DNA from: Omnitrophica WOR_2 bacterium RIFCSPHIGHO2_02_FULL_48_11
Lineage (GTDB): Bacteria > Omnitrophota > Gorgyraeia > Zapsychrales > GWA2-47-8
Direction: 5' to 3'
NCBI GenBank assembly: GCA_001805615.1
Contig: MHGP01000013.1
Coordinates: 1 to 36,855 of the forward strand
Length of the DNA stretch: 36,855 nucleotides
The notes below the pieces were generated by a model that saw only the letters and a list, made by a program, of their open reading frames with translations, did not search any database and was not told the DNA's origin. Below, piece after piece: positions 1 through 8,368 of this stretch (its first letter is position 1; each line of letters opens with the position of its first letter). The position numbers and the translations under genes are program-made.

Positions 1-640
1 CCATAAAAGGAACTAATTTTTCACAGGTCTTCGCAATGGACTGAATGCCTCCCAGGATCACCACCGCGGTCAGAAAAGTTATGACAATGCCGGTCCACCA
101 CGGTGAGATATTAAATGTTTCTTTGACCAGCGAGGCAATGGAATTGGCTTGCACCATATTGCCGATCCCAAACGCCGCTACCGCGGTCAAGGCGGCAAAA
201 ACAATTCCCAACCAGCGACATTTCATGCCGCGCTCCAAAACATACATCGGCCCGCCCGCCATGACGCCTTGCGAGGTCGTAATCCTATATTTGACCGACA
301 AAAGAGCTTCCGAATATTTAGTGGCGATCCCAAAAACTCCGGTGAGCCACATCCACAATACCGCTCCCGGCCCGCCGGAAGCAATCGCGGTAGCAACCCC
401 GACGATATTTCCGGTCCCGATCGTGGCGGCCAGGGCCGTGGTCAACGCGCCGAACTGGCTGACATCGCCGTCGCCTTCTTTCCCCCGTCCCAGAGAGATC
501 TTGATCGCCTGGACCATGTAACGTTGAATAAATCTCAAACGGAAGGTAAGAAAAAGATGTGTACCGAATAAAAGCAGCAGCATCGGCGGTCCCCAAACCA
601 GGTTGCTGATATCCCCCAATATTTTTTCCAATGCCTGCAT
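1..640 (-). CDS. Sodium:alanine/glycine symporter, AGCS family (C-terminus cut off by window edge)
   Basis: The minus frame is open from an ATG at 640 to the window edge, giving about 213 N-terminal residues. An SD-like AGGCGGG lies just upstream. The translation has several hydrophobic segments and the family segments TGNIVGVATAI and GGPMYVLERG, typical of sodium-coupled alanine/glycine carriers in the inner membrane. Members of this family usually have about 450 residues, so roughly half is outside the window. Substrate preference (Ala, Gly or other) cannot be told from this part. The next gene upstream (DUF2062) is also on the minus strand, about 60 bp away. Confidence 0.88.
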   Translation of the reverse strand, partial: MQALEKILGDISNLVWGPPMLLLLFGTHLFLTFRLRFIQRYMVQAIKISLGRGKEGDGDVSQFGALTTALAATIGTGNIVGVATAIASGGPGAVLWMWLTGVFGIATKYSEALLSVKYRITTSQGVMAGGPMYVLERGMKCRWLGIVFAALTAVAAFGIGNMVQANSIASLVKETFNISPWWTGIVITFLTAVVILGGIQSIAKTCEKLVPFM

Positions 641-703
641 GTATTCCCGCCTTTCATTACTTCGAATAGCGAGGCTCGCCAACTTTTAAAAAGTGGGCGG
701 CTC

Positions 704-1201
704 CTAACGATTACCGGGGTTGATTCTTTTCCGCCGGGCCGTGACCACGGTCAGGGCCAAAAAATAGGTCACCAGTCCCAACGTTAAGCCGATCAGCACA
801 TACCCTACGATCAGCGGATAAAAAATTCGCATCACTGAAACATCAAATAGATTTTCCCAACGAAAATCCTGCCAGAGAGTTTTCACGCTCTCTTGAACCT
901 CGCTCCATTGCGCGCCCGTCACCCACGAACCGACCTTGACCGCAAATAAAAAAGTCACAAAACTCAACCAGGTATTCGTCAAAAGGCTTCCGGTCAAAGC
1001 CGCCACGCGGTTCACCCGAAAAATCACCGCCAAGACCAGAGAGGCCACCGGCCCCGTTCCCGGTAATATTCCCGCAAAGACCCCCAATCCGAACCCTAGC
1101 GCGATCTTTTGCGGCGTGTCATTGATCTTCACCAGTTTCTCATAAAGCACCTGCCAAAAATTTGGCCGGCGAGAAACAGGATCAGGCAGCGGGTTTGTCA
1201 T
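704..1201 (-). CDS. DUF2062 family membrane protein
   Basis: 165 residues. An N-terminal amphipathic stretch is followed by hydrophobic segments. The segment IALGFGLGVFAGILPGTGP (about residues 33-51) is the recognisable DUF2062 signature, followed by more membrane segments and a basic C-terminal tail (ARRKRINPGNR). The family is an inner-membrane protein of unknown function, sometimes found fused to or beside glycosyltransferases; no such partner is visible here. The ATG at 1201 has no clear SD. The intergenic region to the divergent LOG-family gene is about 200 bp. Confidence 0.8.
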   Translation of the reverse strand: MTNPLPDPVSRRPNFWQVLYEKLVKINDTPQKIALGFGLGVFAGILPGTGPVASLVLAVIFRVNRVAALTGSLLTNTWLSFVTFLFAVKVGSWVTGAQWSEVQESVKTLWQDFRWENLFDVSVMRIFYPLIVGYVLIGLTLGLVTYFLALTVVTARRKRINPGNR

Positions 1202-1344
1202 ATATGACGATATTGTTTGGACAACAAAATCAGTTTGAATATCAATATACTACTCAACAGCGAAAACAGTGTCAATTTATAAATCGCTTTTTCATCGCTC
1301 CCGCGTCCTGGCCACGCCAAACAATGACATTTCCTTATATCTTA

Positions 1345-1372
1345 TTGCAATTTATTTTCGATTTGCTATGAT
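1345..1372 (+). promoter_or_regulatory. Sigma70-type promoter of the LOG-family gene
   Basis: TTGCAA at 1345-1350 and TATGAT at 1367-1372 are separated by 16 bp. The implied transcription start is near 1379. An AAAGGAT ribosome binding site follows at about 1388-1394, six bases before the ATG at 1400. Confidence 0.6.
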
Positions 1373-1399
1373 TCCTGTAGCATAAAAAAAGGATAGATC

Positions 1400-2284
1400 A
1401 TGTCAGAACAACATTCTCCTGAGGAACAGCCAACACAGCCCATCCATCTGCAAAAGTCTTATGAGAACGTGGAATTTCTTAAAAGTCCTCCCGCCCGTTT
1501 GATCCGGGTCCTCTGCGAGCTTATTGAACCGGAGGTCCGCTTCCGGCACCACAAGATCAAAGATACGATCGTTTTTTTTGGCTCGGCGCGCACCATTTCA
1601 AAGGAGGCTGCTGAAAAAAATCTTCAAGAAATTGAAGTTCATATGAAAAAAAAGGGATCTTCCGCACCGCTGGAACTCCTGGCGCAGTATGAAAAGGCCC
1701 AATCTGATCTGAAGATGTCCCGTTATTATGAGGATGCCGTAGAACTGGCCGAAAGAATGACCCGCTGGTCCATTGAACTGCGCGACCCGGGAAATCGTTT
1801 TATCGTTTGCTCCGGCGGCGGCCCCGGGATCATGGAGGCAGCGAACAAAGGCGCGCAAAAAGCCAGGGGCCATTCGGTAGGACTGAACATCAGCCTGCCC
1901 TTTGAACAATCCCCCAATCCTTATCAAACTCCCGAAATCTCATCGGAATTCCACTATTTCTTTATCCGCAAATTTTGGTTTTTTTATTTAGCCAAGGCTT
2001 TGATTGTGTTCCCGGGAGGATTTGGGACCATGGACGAACTCTTTGAGTTGCTCACTTTGGTGCAGACCAGAAAATCCAAAAAATACATGCCCATTATTAT
2101 GTACGGGACAGAATACTGGAATGAATTGATCAATTTTAAAGCCATGGTGCGCTGGGGGGTCATCAATGCCGAAGACTTAAAGCTCTTCCACCAATTTGAC
2201 AATGTCGACGAAACTTTTAAATTCCTCACCAGCGAATTGACCAGGCTCTATCTCGATAAGCCGCACCGCCACAAAGAAGATTAA
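1400..2284 (+). CDS. LOG family protein (nucleotide 5'-monophosphate phosphoribohydrolase-like)
   Basis: 294 residues. The Rossmann-like core carries CSGGGPGIMEAAN near residue 137 and PGGFGTMDE at about 205-213. The latter is the PGGxGTxxE motif that binds phosphoribose in LOG (Lonely Guy) proteins. Family members hydrolyse cytokinin riboside monophosphates or other nucleoside monophosphates to base plus ribose 5-phosphate. This copy has an N-terminal extension of about 60 residues and a helical insertion (residues 75-115), so it belongs to the longer bacterial group and its natural substrate is uncertain. The stop codon overlaps the stop of the convergent TerC gene. Confidence 0.85.
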   Translation: MSEQHSPEEQPTQPIHLQKSYENVEFLKSPPARLIRVLCELIEPEVRFRHHKIKDTIVFFGSARTISKEAAEKNLQEIEVHMKKKGSSAPLELLAQYEKAQSDLKMSRYYEDAVELAERMTRWSIELRDPGNRFIVCSGGGPGIMEAANKGAQKARGHSVGLNISLPFEQSPNPYQTPEISSEFHYFFIRKFWFFYLAKALIVFPGGFGTMDELFELLTLVQTRKSKKYMPIIMYGTEYWNELINFKAMVRWGVINAEDLKLFHQFDNVDETFKFLTSELTRLYLDKPHRHKED

Positions 2285-3213
2285 CTCTTCCCGATCCCGT
2301 TTTTCCCCTTCGCCTTTATCACAGAAACGCTCACCGAAACGATCAAGGTCACGACAATAAAACCCAACGTAGCCCAAATGGGAACATGCACAAACTCTTC
2401 GCTCAGCATTTTGAGCCCCACGAAAATCAAGATCGCTCCCAAACCGTAATGCAGGTATTCAAATAATTTCATCAGCCCGGCGAGAGCAAAATACATCGCT
2501 CTTAATCCCAGGATCGCAAAGATATTCGAGGTATAAACGATGAACGGGTCCTTGGTGATGGCCAAGATGGCCGGGATCGAGTCGACAGCGAAAATAAGGT
2601 CGGTCGTTTCTACCACGACCAGGACCACCAATAAGGGCGTGGCGTAAAGGACACTTCCTTTTCTCACTAAAAACCGGCCGTTCTCAAAATCTGTCGTCAC
2701 CGGCATCATTTTACGAAAGAGCCGTAAAACAATATTTTTTTCGGGATGGATCTCTTTTCCTTTTTCTGCAAATAACTTAACCCCCGAAATGATCAAAAAG
2801 ACCCCGAAGATATAGATCACCCAATGGAACTGATTGATGATCGCTACCCCACAGACGATAAAAAGCGCCCGCATGACCTGGGCGCCGAGGATCCCCCAGA
2901 ATAACACCTTGTGCTGATATTGATGCGGAACTTTAAAATAGGAAAAGATCAGCAGGAAAACAAAAAGATTGTCGACGCTCAAAGATTGTTCAACCAAATA
3001 ACCGGCCAGGAACTGTAACGCGGGCTCTTTTCCCTTCCAGAAATATATCCAGATATTGAACAGAAAGGCCAAGCCGACCCAAATAGCGCTCCCCAGGACG
3101 GCCTCTCTCATCTTGATCTCATGCGCCTTGCGGTGAAAAACAAAGGCGTCAATAACAAGAACGCCGACCACAAAAACGTTGAACAAAACCCAGGCGAGAA
3201 CCTGCTCAGACAT
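2281..3213 (-). CDS. TerC/Alx family integral membrane protein
   Basis: 310 residues with about eight to nine membrane segments. The hallmark acidic residues lie in membrane segments: EQSLSVDNLFVFLLIF near residue 75 and ETTDLIFAVDSIPAILAI near residue 201. TerC/Alx proteins are implicated in metal homeostasis (manganese export in several bacteria) and tellurite resistance; the exact cargo here is not known. A strong SD, AGGAGG, precedes the ATG by four bases. It lies just downstream of a small secreted protein on the same strand (8-bp gap) and is probably co-transcribed with it. Confidence 0.9.
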   Translation of the reverse strand: MSEQVLAWVLFNVFVVGVLVIDAFVFHRKAHEIKMREAVLGSAIWVGLAFLFNIWIYFWKGKEPALQFLAGYLVEQSLSVDNLFVFLLIFSYFKVPHQYQHKVLFWGILGAQVMRALFIVCGVAIINQFHWVIYIFGVFLIISGVKLFAEKGKEIHPEKNIVLRLFRKMMPVTTDFENGRFLVRKGSVLYATPLLVVLVVVETTDLIFAVDSIPAILAITKDPFIVYTSNIFAILGLRAMYFALAGLMKLFEYLHYGLGAILIFVGLKMLSEEFVHVPIWATLGFIVVTLIVSVSVSVIKAKGKNGIGKS

Positions 3214-3221
3214 GTAACCTC

Positions 3222-3707
3222 CTAATATTTCTTTTCAATATACACCGCGACTTTACTGGCATGCACGGTTCCTTCCAGCTCCACCGCTTGGCCGACGGAA
3301 TATCCTGCTTCGTTTTCCGCGACCAAAACCATGACATTGTAACCCATTTCACGGTTGCCGGATAAATTTTCCGCGATAAAGATCCGCGGCTGACCGCACC
3401 CTCCAGCGCCGCTGGGACAGGCCTTTTCTCCCAAGATCGCTTCCACCACAAACCCGGAAATTTTTATCTTTTTTCCATTCAAGGCAGAACGGTGGTGCAC
3501 CAAAAAACGGGGCGTGACCGGAGAACTGGGAATGGCTGACAACGGAAGATCCTCAAAAAGAGCAAGCCCGGCTTGGTCGGGATTTTCCGCGGTCGCGGTT
3601 GCCGATGCAGGGAGAATTTGACCGGCCCCCGGCCAGCCCTGCACCAAAGAAGGACCCAACGATAAAAGACTCAAGACCGATCCTAAAAAAATCACACCTT
3701 TACGCAT
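3222..3707 (-). CDS. Secreted protein of unknown function, OB-fold-like C-terminus
   Basis: 161 residues from the ATG at 3707. I chose this start because AAAGGA sits eight bases upstream, while the in-frame ATG at 3731 overlaps the -10 box of the promoter. The N-terminus (MRKGVIFLG... to about residue 24) is a signal peptide. The rest is a low-complexity Ala/Pro stretch and a beta-rich domain with KIKISGFVVE and VGQAVELEGTV, reminiscent of small OB-fold modules. Two cysteines (CPSGAGGC) may form a disulfide in the periplasm. Not recognised as a named family. It is the first gene of a two-gene unit with TerC. Confidence 0.7.
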   Translation of the reverse strand: MRKGVIFLGSVLSLLSLGPSLVQGWPGAGQILPASATATAENPDQAGLALFEDLPLSAIPSSPVTPRFLVHHRSALNGKKIKISGFVVEAILGEKACPSGAGGCGQPRIFIAENLSGNREMGYNVMVLVAENEAGYSVGQAVELEGTVHASKVAVYIEKKY

Positions 3708-3729
3708 TTTTCTTTTCCTTTGATTTTTC

Positions 3730-3758
3730 ATTATATAGTTTTAAAAAACTATCGTCTA
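3730..3758 (-). promoter_or_regulatory. Promoter of the secreted protein-terC unit
   Basis: On the minus strand, TAGACG (3753-3758) and a perfect TATAAT (3730-3735) are 17 bp apart. The -10 box overlaps the upstream in-frame ATG at 3731, which supports translation starting at 3707. Confidence 0.55.
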
Positions 3759-3806
3759 TACTAAAATAGAAATACTAAACTTTAAAACTTCTTACAAAGG
3801 CTTCCC

Positions 3807-4370
3807 ATGAACCGACTTTCGCTTTCCCTTGTTCTTTGGCTTGTGCTTTTCGTTCCGCAATGGGGCTGGGCCGGAGGCGCCGTGGCCCGGCCGAAACAAA
3901 TAAAAGCTCAGCGCCAGCAGATGCAAGAAAAACAACAGATCATGTATCAGCAGCAAATGCAGCAGCAGGAGCGGGCAAAAGCCGCTGCCAGAGAACCGGT
4001 CGATGAATCCGAGGTCCAGGAGGTCGTAGACCTTCCCCGGCTTTTAGCCACCTTCGAGACCTCGAGCGAGGCCTGGCCGCTGATTATCGACAATGAGGCC
4101 AAAGAGACGGTCGTGGCCCATTACATCGCCGAATTTCAAAAACAAGGGATCGCCATTCAAAATCCTCCGGCCCTCTACGTCAACGCCATTGACACGATGT
4201 CGGGCGGTGATACGGCCATGCTCAAGCAGCCGTTCCCGAATATCTTAAGAGTGGTGGCAATTGTCGAGTATGATTTTAACAACGGGCAGGACAAAGATAA
4301 GATGGCTTTGCAGATCTTAGGGGAAAAAAGCTTTAAGACGAATAAGGAACGCTTGCTGCGGCGGCGTTAA
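3807..4370 (+). CDS. Secreted protein with Gln-rich coiled coil, function unknown
   Basis: 187 residues. A signal peptide (MNRLSLSLVLWLVLFVPQWG, cleavage near residue 23) is followed by a Lys/Gln-rich helical stretch with QQMQEKQQ-type repeats (residues 30-60). The C-terminal alpha/beta domain (residues 75-187) contains SEAWPLIIDNEAKETVV and a basic end (RLLRRR). An AAAGG site lies six bases before the ATG. Its stop codon overlaps that of the convergent gene by the shared bases TTAA. Not recognised; the coiled coil suggests an envelope-associated role. Confidence 0.7.
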   Translation: MNRLSLSLVLWLVLFVPQWGWAGGAVARPKQIKAQRQQMQEKQQIMYQQQMQQQERAKAAAREPVDESEVQEVVDLPRLLATFETSSEAWPLIIDNEAKETVVAHYIAEFQKQGIAIQNPPALYVNAIDTMSGGDTAMLKQPFPNILRVVAIVEYDFNNGQDKDKMALQILGEKSFKTNKERLLRRR

Positions 4371-4651
4371 TTTTCCGTTCCCGGGAGATGATACAGGTCG
4401 ATCTGTTCGGCTTGCTCCAATTGCATTTTTTCAAGACGCTTGATTTCGCTGACCGTACTGTTTAGAATTCCTTGATGCGAGGAGGTATCGATATTGAGAT
4501 CATGAACGATATCTTTGGTAGCTTCATCAAGGGCTGGCCGGGTAGGATTGCGATTAAAGAAAAAATAGTAGAGCAGGCCTAAAATGAAAACCGTTAAAAG
4601 CAGGCCAACGAATCCCGCAAAACCTCGCGCGTTATGATAGCGGATAGCCAT
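4367..4651 (-). CDS. Small single-span membrane protein, unknown
   Basis: 94 residues. A basic N-terminus (MAIRYHNARG) leads into one hydrophobic segment (GFVGLLLTVFILGLLYYFFF, residues 14-33). A soluble helical C-terminal part follows, with EIKRLEKMQLEQAEQIDLYH, which could form a coiled coil. The topology suggests an anchored periplasmic or cytoplasmic helix. There is only a weak SD before the ATG. It lies 60 bp downstream of an even smaller membrane peptide gene on the same strand. No family recognised. Confidence 0.6.
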   Translation of the reverse strand: MAIRYHNARGFAGFVGLLLTVFILGLLYYFFFNRNPTRPALDEATKDIVHDLNIDTSSHQGILNSTVSEIKRLEKMQLEQAEQIDLYHLPGTEN

Positions 4652-4713
4652 GTTTTCATCTTAGACTGGACAAGGTTTCTTTTCAAGTTCTGTTTCATAT
4701 TTGTTTCTCTGTT

Positions 4714-4806
4714 TTACTTCCCTAGCACTAAAACCGCGATGCCACCGGCTGTAGCTAAGATAACGATAAGTCCGGTGACAATCAAGAAGACTTTTAAGCC
4801 TTTCAT
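4714..4806 (-). CDS. 30-residue single-span membrane peptide
   Basis: Short ORF with an excellent SD (GGGGGTGA, five bases before the ATG at 4806) and a TAA at 4714-4716. The translation begins MKGLKVFLIVTGLIVILATA and ends GGIAVLVLGK: two lysines, one membrane span of about 23 residues, and a terminal lysine. The SD and the unbroken hydrophobic span are the evidence that it is real. No family recognised; it could be a membrane-protein regulator or a type I toxin-like peptide, but no antisense RNA is evident. Confidence 0.55.
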   Translation of the reverse strand: MKGLKVFLIVTGLIVILATAGGIAVLVLGK

Positions 4807-4951
4807 GACAATCACCCCCTTTTATCAGTACCCATTGATCCCCTTGGATCTACTATAAGTATAAAACATTTCAAGGGGGCCTGCCAGCCCATATATCCGG
4901 GCCTTATTATTACATAAATATTTGAAATATAATGAGTTATGGTAAAACACA

Positions 4952-4982
4952 AAGGCCTGGTGCTGTTTGAGCACCAGGCCTT
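4952..4982 (-). terminator. Intrinsic terminator closing the aldolase operon
   Basis: A perfect 13-bp inverted repeat (arms 4952-4964 and 4970-4982) with a five-base loop. On the minus strand it is followed by TTTGTGTTTT. It lies 28 bp after the stop codon of the aldolase gene. Confidence 0.85.
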
Positions 4983-5010
4983 GAATTTTTGCCCTATTTT
5001 CTCGTATTTT

Positions 5011-6066
5011 TTAGGCTACCGCGACCTCTTTACAGAGATACACGTCCTGAATAGCATTGAGAAGCGCTACACCCTCTTTCATGGGCTTCTGGAACGCTTT
5101 ACGGCCAGAAATCAGCCCCATGCCGCCCGCCCGTTTGTTAATAACGGCTGTAGCCACCGCTTCCTGCAAATCATTGTCCCCGGAAGCGCCGCCGGAATTG
5201 ATCAAGCCGATCTTGCCCATATAGCAATTGGCGACCTGATAACGGGTCAAATCGATCGGATGGTCGGAACTCAATTTTTCATAGACCAGTTTATGTGTTT
5301 TTCCAAATTTAAGTGCATTGTACCCGCCATTATTTGTCGGAAGTTTTTGCTTGATAATATCCGCTTCGATCGTCACCCCCAAATGATTCGCCTGACCGGT
5401 CAGATCCGCTGCGGTGTGATAATCCTTATCCCCCTGCTTAAAAGCGGCATTACGGGTATAGCACCAAAGAATGGTGAACAATCCCAACTTGTGCGCCTGG
5501 GCAAAGGCCCGGGTGACTTCCTGGATCTGCCGGGCGGATTCATCCGAACCGAAATAGATCGTCGCCCCAACACCGGCCGCGCCCATATCAAAGGCCTGCT
5601 GAACATTCGCGAAAAGGATCTGGTCATATTTGTTGGGGTAGGATAAAAATTCATTATGATTGATCTTTACCACAAAAGGGATCTTATGGGCATAACGGCG
5701 CGAGGTAAGGCCCAAGACACCCAGCGTCGACGCGACCGCATTGCAGCCGCCTTCGATGGCTAATTTTACGATATTCTCCGGGTCAAAATATTGCGGGTTC
5801 GGAGCAAATGACGCCCCGGCGGAATGTTCTATCCCCTGGTCAACCGGCAGGATGGAAAGATACCCGGTTCCGCCCAAGCGGCCGTGGTGATACATCCAGT
5901 TGAGATGCTTTAAAACATTATTGGGGCGGTCCGATCCTATAAAACTCCGGTCGACAAAATCGCCGGACGGTAAGGTCAGATCTTCTTTAGGAATGGTATT
6001 GCATTTATGATCAAGCAATGTTTTCGCGTCTTTTCCCAAGACTTCCGTTATTTTCGTGATATTCAT
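5011..6066 (-). CDS. fbaB: Class I fructose-bisphosphate aldolase (DhnA/FbaB type)
   Basis: 351 residues, the same size as E. coli FbaB (350). It cleaves fructose 1,6-bisphosphate to dihydroxyacetone phosphate and glyceraldehyde 3-phosphate, or the reverse, in glycolysis and gluconeogenesis. The family segments [17 protein letters not shown] and [11 protein letters not shown] are clear. The lysine in ADIIKQK near residue 238 is the likely Schiff-base residue. [13 protein letters not shown] near residue 293 is the phosphate-binding Gly-rich stretch. An SD-like AGGAAG precedes the ATG. It is the last gene of the operon, 41 bp after the lipoprotein gene, and ends at a strong terminator. Confidence 0.95.
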   Translation of the reverse strand: MNITKITEVLGKDAKTLLDHKCNTIPKEDLTLPSGDFVDRSFIGSDRPNNVLKHLNWMYHHGRLGGTGYLSILPVDQGIEHSAGASFAPNPQYFDPENIVKLAIEGGCNAVASTLGVLGLTSRRYAHKIPFVVKINHNEFLSYPNKYDQILFANVQQAFDMGAAGVGATIYFGSDESARQIQEVTRAFAQAHKLGLFTILWCYTRNAAFKQGDKDYHTAADLTGQANHLGVTIEADIIKQKLPTNNGGYNALKFGKTHKLVYEKLSSDHPIDLTRYQVANCYMGKIGLINSGGASGDNDLQEAVATAVINKRAGGMGLISGRKAFQKPMKEGVALLNAIQDVYLCKEVAVA

Positions 6067-6107
6067 TACTTCCTGCTCCTTCTTGACTGGTTAACCTATT
6101 TTAAATT

Positions 6108-6704
6108 TTAAAATTTTCCGCCGATGCCGTCTTCTTTAAAAAGTTCATATTCATCGATAAGTTTCGTCTCGACCCTGGCCTCTTTAAACTGCGGATACCG
6201 CTCCTTAAAAACTCCGCTGACATCCTGACGCTCGTCTACAATTTCATTCTCGGTGATCGGAGCCAAACGATTGAGCGAATGCTTGAGATTTTTTACCTTG
6301 ATCGTCCCGATATACACGATCGAACTTTTGGGGATCGTCACGTTGGCATGCAGCAAATAGGCGTCAACGATCTCAAACGTTTGATGGACCGCGGTAATCT
6401 CGCGGATACTGTAATGTCCGGCCGGCAGCTCGATAAAGTAGTAGTAATCCGTGGTCCGCTCGTCTTGACGAGTGCGGGCCGGCGCAATTTTGATCGGATG
6501 ATCCTGCTCGGTGGCGGCGTCCTGAAGAACGAACAGGAGCTGGCCAAAACCCGGTTCGATCCCGACAAAAGTTATTTTTCCAAGAACAAGGCTGCTTTGC
6601 GTTTTTGCGTTAATTTTATACTGCGCGGGAATGTTCGAAATCGTCGAATTGGCGCACCCCGCGGCAATAGAGGCTAATAATATCAAAAAAATACCTTTTT
6701 TCAA
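6108..6704 (-). CDS. Lipoprotein of unknown function
   Basis: 198 residues starting at TTG 6704. The signal sequence MKKGIFLILLASIAAGC ends in a lipobox with Cys17, so the mature protein is lipid-anchored. The mature part is beta-rich (FIELPAGHYSIREI), a pattern seen in small envelope proteins with carboxypeptidase-regulatory-like or transthyretin-like folds; this is only an impression. The start TTG overlaps the TGA stop of the NUDIX gene (TTGA), so translation is probably coupled. Confidence 0.75.
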   Translation of the reverse strand: MKKGIFLILLASIAAGCANSTISNIPAQYKINAKTQSSLVLGKITFVGIEPGFGQLLFVLQDAATEQDHPIKIAPARTRQDERTTDYYYFIELPAGHYSIREITAVHQTFEIVDAYLLHANVTIPKSSIVYIGTIKVKNLKHSLNRLAPITENEIVDERQDVSGVFKERYPQFKEARVETKLIDEYELFKEDGIGGKF

Positions 6705-7261
6705 GAAATTTTCGTCCTTCCGTTCTTATTGAGAAAATAGAGCCCGGCATAAACTTTCGGGTCCACCAAGCGTCCTTTTTTTTGCATTTGTGCCAGCCAG
6801 GATTCGGCCTTAGCCAGCGGGACCTCGTAAACAGCAATATTTTCTAATTTATCCCCGCCCCCCGGCCCGGCCTTCTTGATGTCCTTCGCCTGCAGAACCG
6901 TGACCATGTCCGAGGTAAAACCGCTCGAGACCGGCCCGTCCAGCAATCTCACCATTCGCCCGGCCCGGTACCCCGTCTCTTCCAAGAGTTCGCGCTTCGC
7001 CGCCGTAAAAATACTTTCGTTCCTAGATTCGTCATTGACCAGCCCGGCCGGAAATTCAATGACCCTCTTTGATACCGGCGGACGGTACTGTTCCGTAAAA
7101 ATGACCTTACGATCATCCGTCATCGCCAAAATGATCACGATGGACGTGCAGTTGGTCCGCTCCACGAATTCCCATCTACCCAATTTCAAAAAACGGATAT
7201 ATTTTCCTTCGTGAATAACGCTGATCTTTTTATTTTTAAAACTGTTCTTGCTCAAAGTCAT
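6701..7261 (-). CDS. NUDIX hydrolase, ADP-ribose pyrophosphatase-like
   Basis: 186 residues. The Nudix box is clear in its second half (AAKRELLEETGY, about residues 95-106), and FPAGLVNDES precedes it. The spacing from the first Gly to the first Glu is eight instead of five residues, a three-residue insertion. The N-terminal beta-sheet domain and VIEFPAG resemble ADP-ribose pyrophosphatases (NudF group), which hydrolyse ADP-ribose and other NDP-sugars to AMP plus a sugar phosphate. Substrate is inferred from overall similarity only. It overlaps the next gene by four bases. Confidence 0.85.
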   Translation of the reverse strand: MTLSKNSFKNKKISVIHEGKYIRFLKLGRWEFVERTNCTSIVIILAMTDDRKVIFTEQYRPPVSKRVIEFPAGLVNDESRNESIFTAAKRELLEETGYRAGRMVRLLDGPVSSGFTSDMVTVLQAKDIKKAGPGGGDKLENIAVYEVPLAKAESWLAQMQKKGRLVDPKVYAGLYFLNKNGRTKIS

Positions 7262-7309
7262 GAACTGACACTTCTCCCCACAAATACGGGTGACCCTCTG
7301 TTGACAAAA

Positions 7310-7642
7310 TTACCAATTGGCGTTAAATTTGGCCGTATTTCTGATCTTGAGTTTCTGATTGGGCAGGATCGCTTGCACCGCGTCGAGCAGAACAAAACCG
7401 TCGGTATTATTGAGGGTAAACTCGGCCGGACGAACCACCAAAAAAATTCGCTCCCCTATTTCCTGCAGCCGTATAATATTGACTTGCGTGATGACGCTGA
7501 GCGTGTTTTCATCGCTCTGCAAATAGATATCATAACTCGTCTGCTTATTAAAAATGACATCCAGATCCTGCGCCGCCCGGACCGCCGGGACGCTTAAAAC
7601 GGACAAAAAAATAATCGCAAAAACACACGCTCTCTTGATCAC
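7310..7642 (-). CDS. Small secreted protein, unknown
   Basis: 110 residues from a GTG at 7642. I prefer this start to the upstream ATG at 7687 because GGAG lies seven bases before it, across the stop codon of the preceding gene, and a classical signal peptide begins at once (VIKRACVFAIIFLSVLSVPA, cleavage after AVRA). The mature protein is about 88 residues and beta-rich. It lies four bases after the stop of the coiled-coil secreted protein, so the two are almost certainly co-translated and may act together in the periplasm. Family not recognised. Confidence 0.7.
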   Translation of the reverse strand: MIKRACVFAIIFLSVLSVPAVRAAQDLDVIFNKQTSYDIYLQSDENTLSVITQVNIIRLQEIGERIFLVVRPAEFTLNNTDGFVLLDAVQAILPNQKLKIRNTAKFNANW

Positions 7643-7646
7643 GGCA

Positions 7647-8327
7647 TTACTCCGGCTTCTTAAGGTCCAATTCGATCGAAGTGACATCCAGCGAGCATTC
7701 CATATATTCCAAATTCTTGGGGGAATTCACCGGGATATCGACGTGCAATTCATTCCAGGTCCCGGCGTTCAGCCGCAGCGTCGACGTGTACGCCGCGCCC
7801 GTCAAACTGTTGCGCCAAGCCTCGTAATCTTTCAGATTATCGGAATCGAATTTTTTGCCCCATAACACCTTGAGCTTCAGGCCGCTGTAGTTGCCAAAAT
7901 TAGGGTTGCCGATATGGAACGTCAGCTTGTATCCTCCCTTGATCGGCTCAAATTTCTTGATCCCGATGAGAAAATAGCCCGAGTTGGTGTCGATCTTACG
8001 GTATTCCTTGGACAAAATATCCAAGACCGCGACCCGGTCGTTCACCCCCTGCAGGCGCTGATCAAGATTGAACTGCAAATGATCGGCAAAATTCTGCAGG
8101 TTGGCCTGCAGCCCCTGCTGCAAACTCGTAAAATTGGTCGCGATATCCTGCTGGTTTTTATTCAGGGTCGGCTGGATCGTATCGATATAATCTTCCAGTT
8201 CCCGCACCCGGGTGTTCAATTCAAAGACCTTCTGCTGTAATTCGTCGTCGGCAGAGTTGGCTTGCGGCGGCGCGCTAAAAGAAAAAGCCGTGAGTGCTAT
8301 AAAAAATATGGCAGAGCGAGTGGGCAT
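7647..8327 (-). CDS. Secreted coiled-coil protein, possibly DUF3251-like
   Basis: 226 residues from the ATG at 8327, chosen over the ATG at 8351 because AAAGGAG lies at the right distance (eight bases). It has a signal peptide (MPTRSAIFFIALTAFSFSA), then a long heptad-rich coiled coil (residues 27-105, with ELNTRVRELEDYIDTIQ). The C-terminal beta domain (about 115-226) contains SGYFLIGIKKFEPIKGGYKL and HIGNPNFGNYSGLKLKV. Coiled coil plus beta domain resembles DUF3251 (YajI-type) proteins; this is a memory-based match and needs a profile search. It is followed by another small secreted protein four bases on. Confidence 0.7.
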   Translation of the reverse strand: MPTRSAIFFIALTAFSFSAPPQANSADDELQQKVFELNTRVRELEDYIDTIQPTLNKNQQDIATNFTSLQQGLQANLQNFADHLQFNLDQRLQGVNDRVAVLDILSKEYRKIDTNSGYFLIGIKKFEPIKGGYKLTFHIGNPNFGNYSGLKLKVLWGKKFDSDNLKDYEAWRNSLTGAAYTSTLRLNAGTWNELHVDIPVNSPKNLEYMECSLDVTSIELDLKKPE

Positions 8328-8368
8328 ATGTCTTTCTCCTTTGATCGGCATTTATTTTACCTTAAGTA

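Noticed and set aside
4861-4900. Sigma54-like GG/GC promoter before the 30-residue peptide gene
   Set aside because: TGGCAGG and CTTGAAA are one base too far apart and the GC of the -12 element is missing.
4939-5646. Long plus-strand ORF of 235 codons antisense to the aldolase gene
   Set aside because: The minus frame is an unmistakable aldolase of full length. The plus frame has no recognisable domain and comes from codon bias of the real gene.
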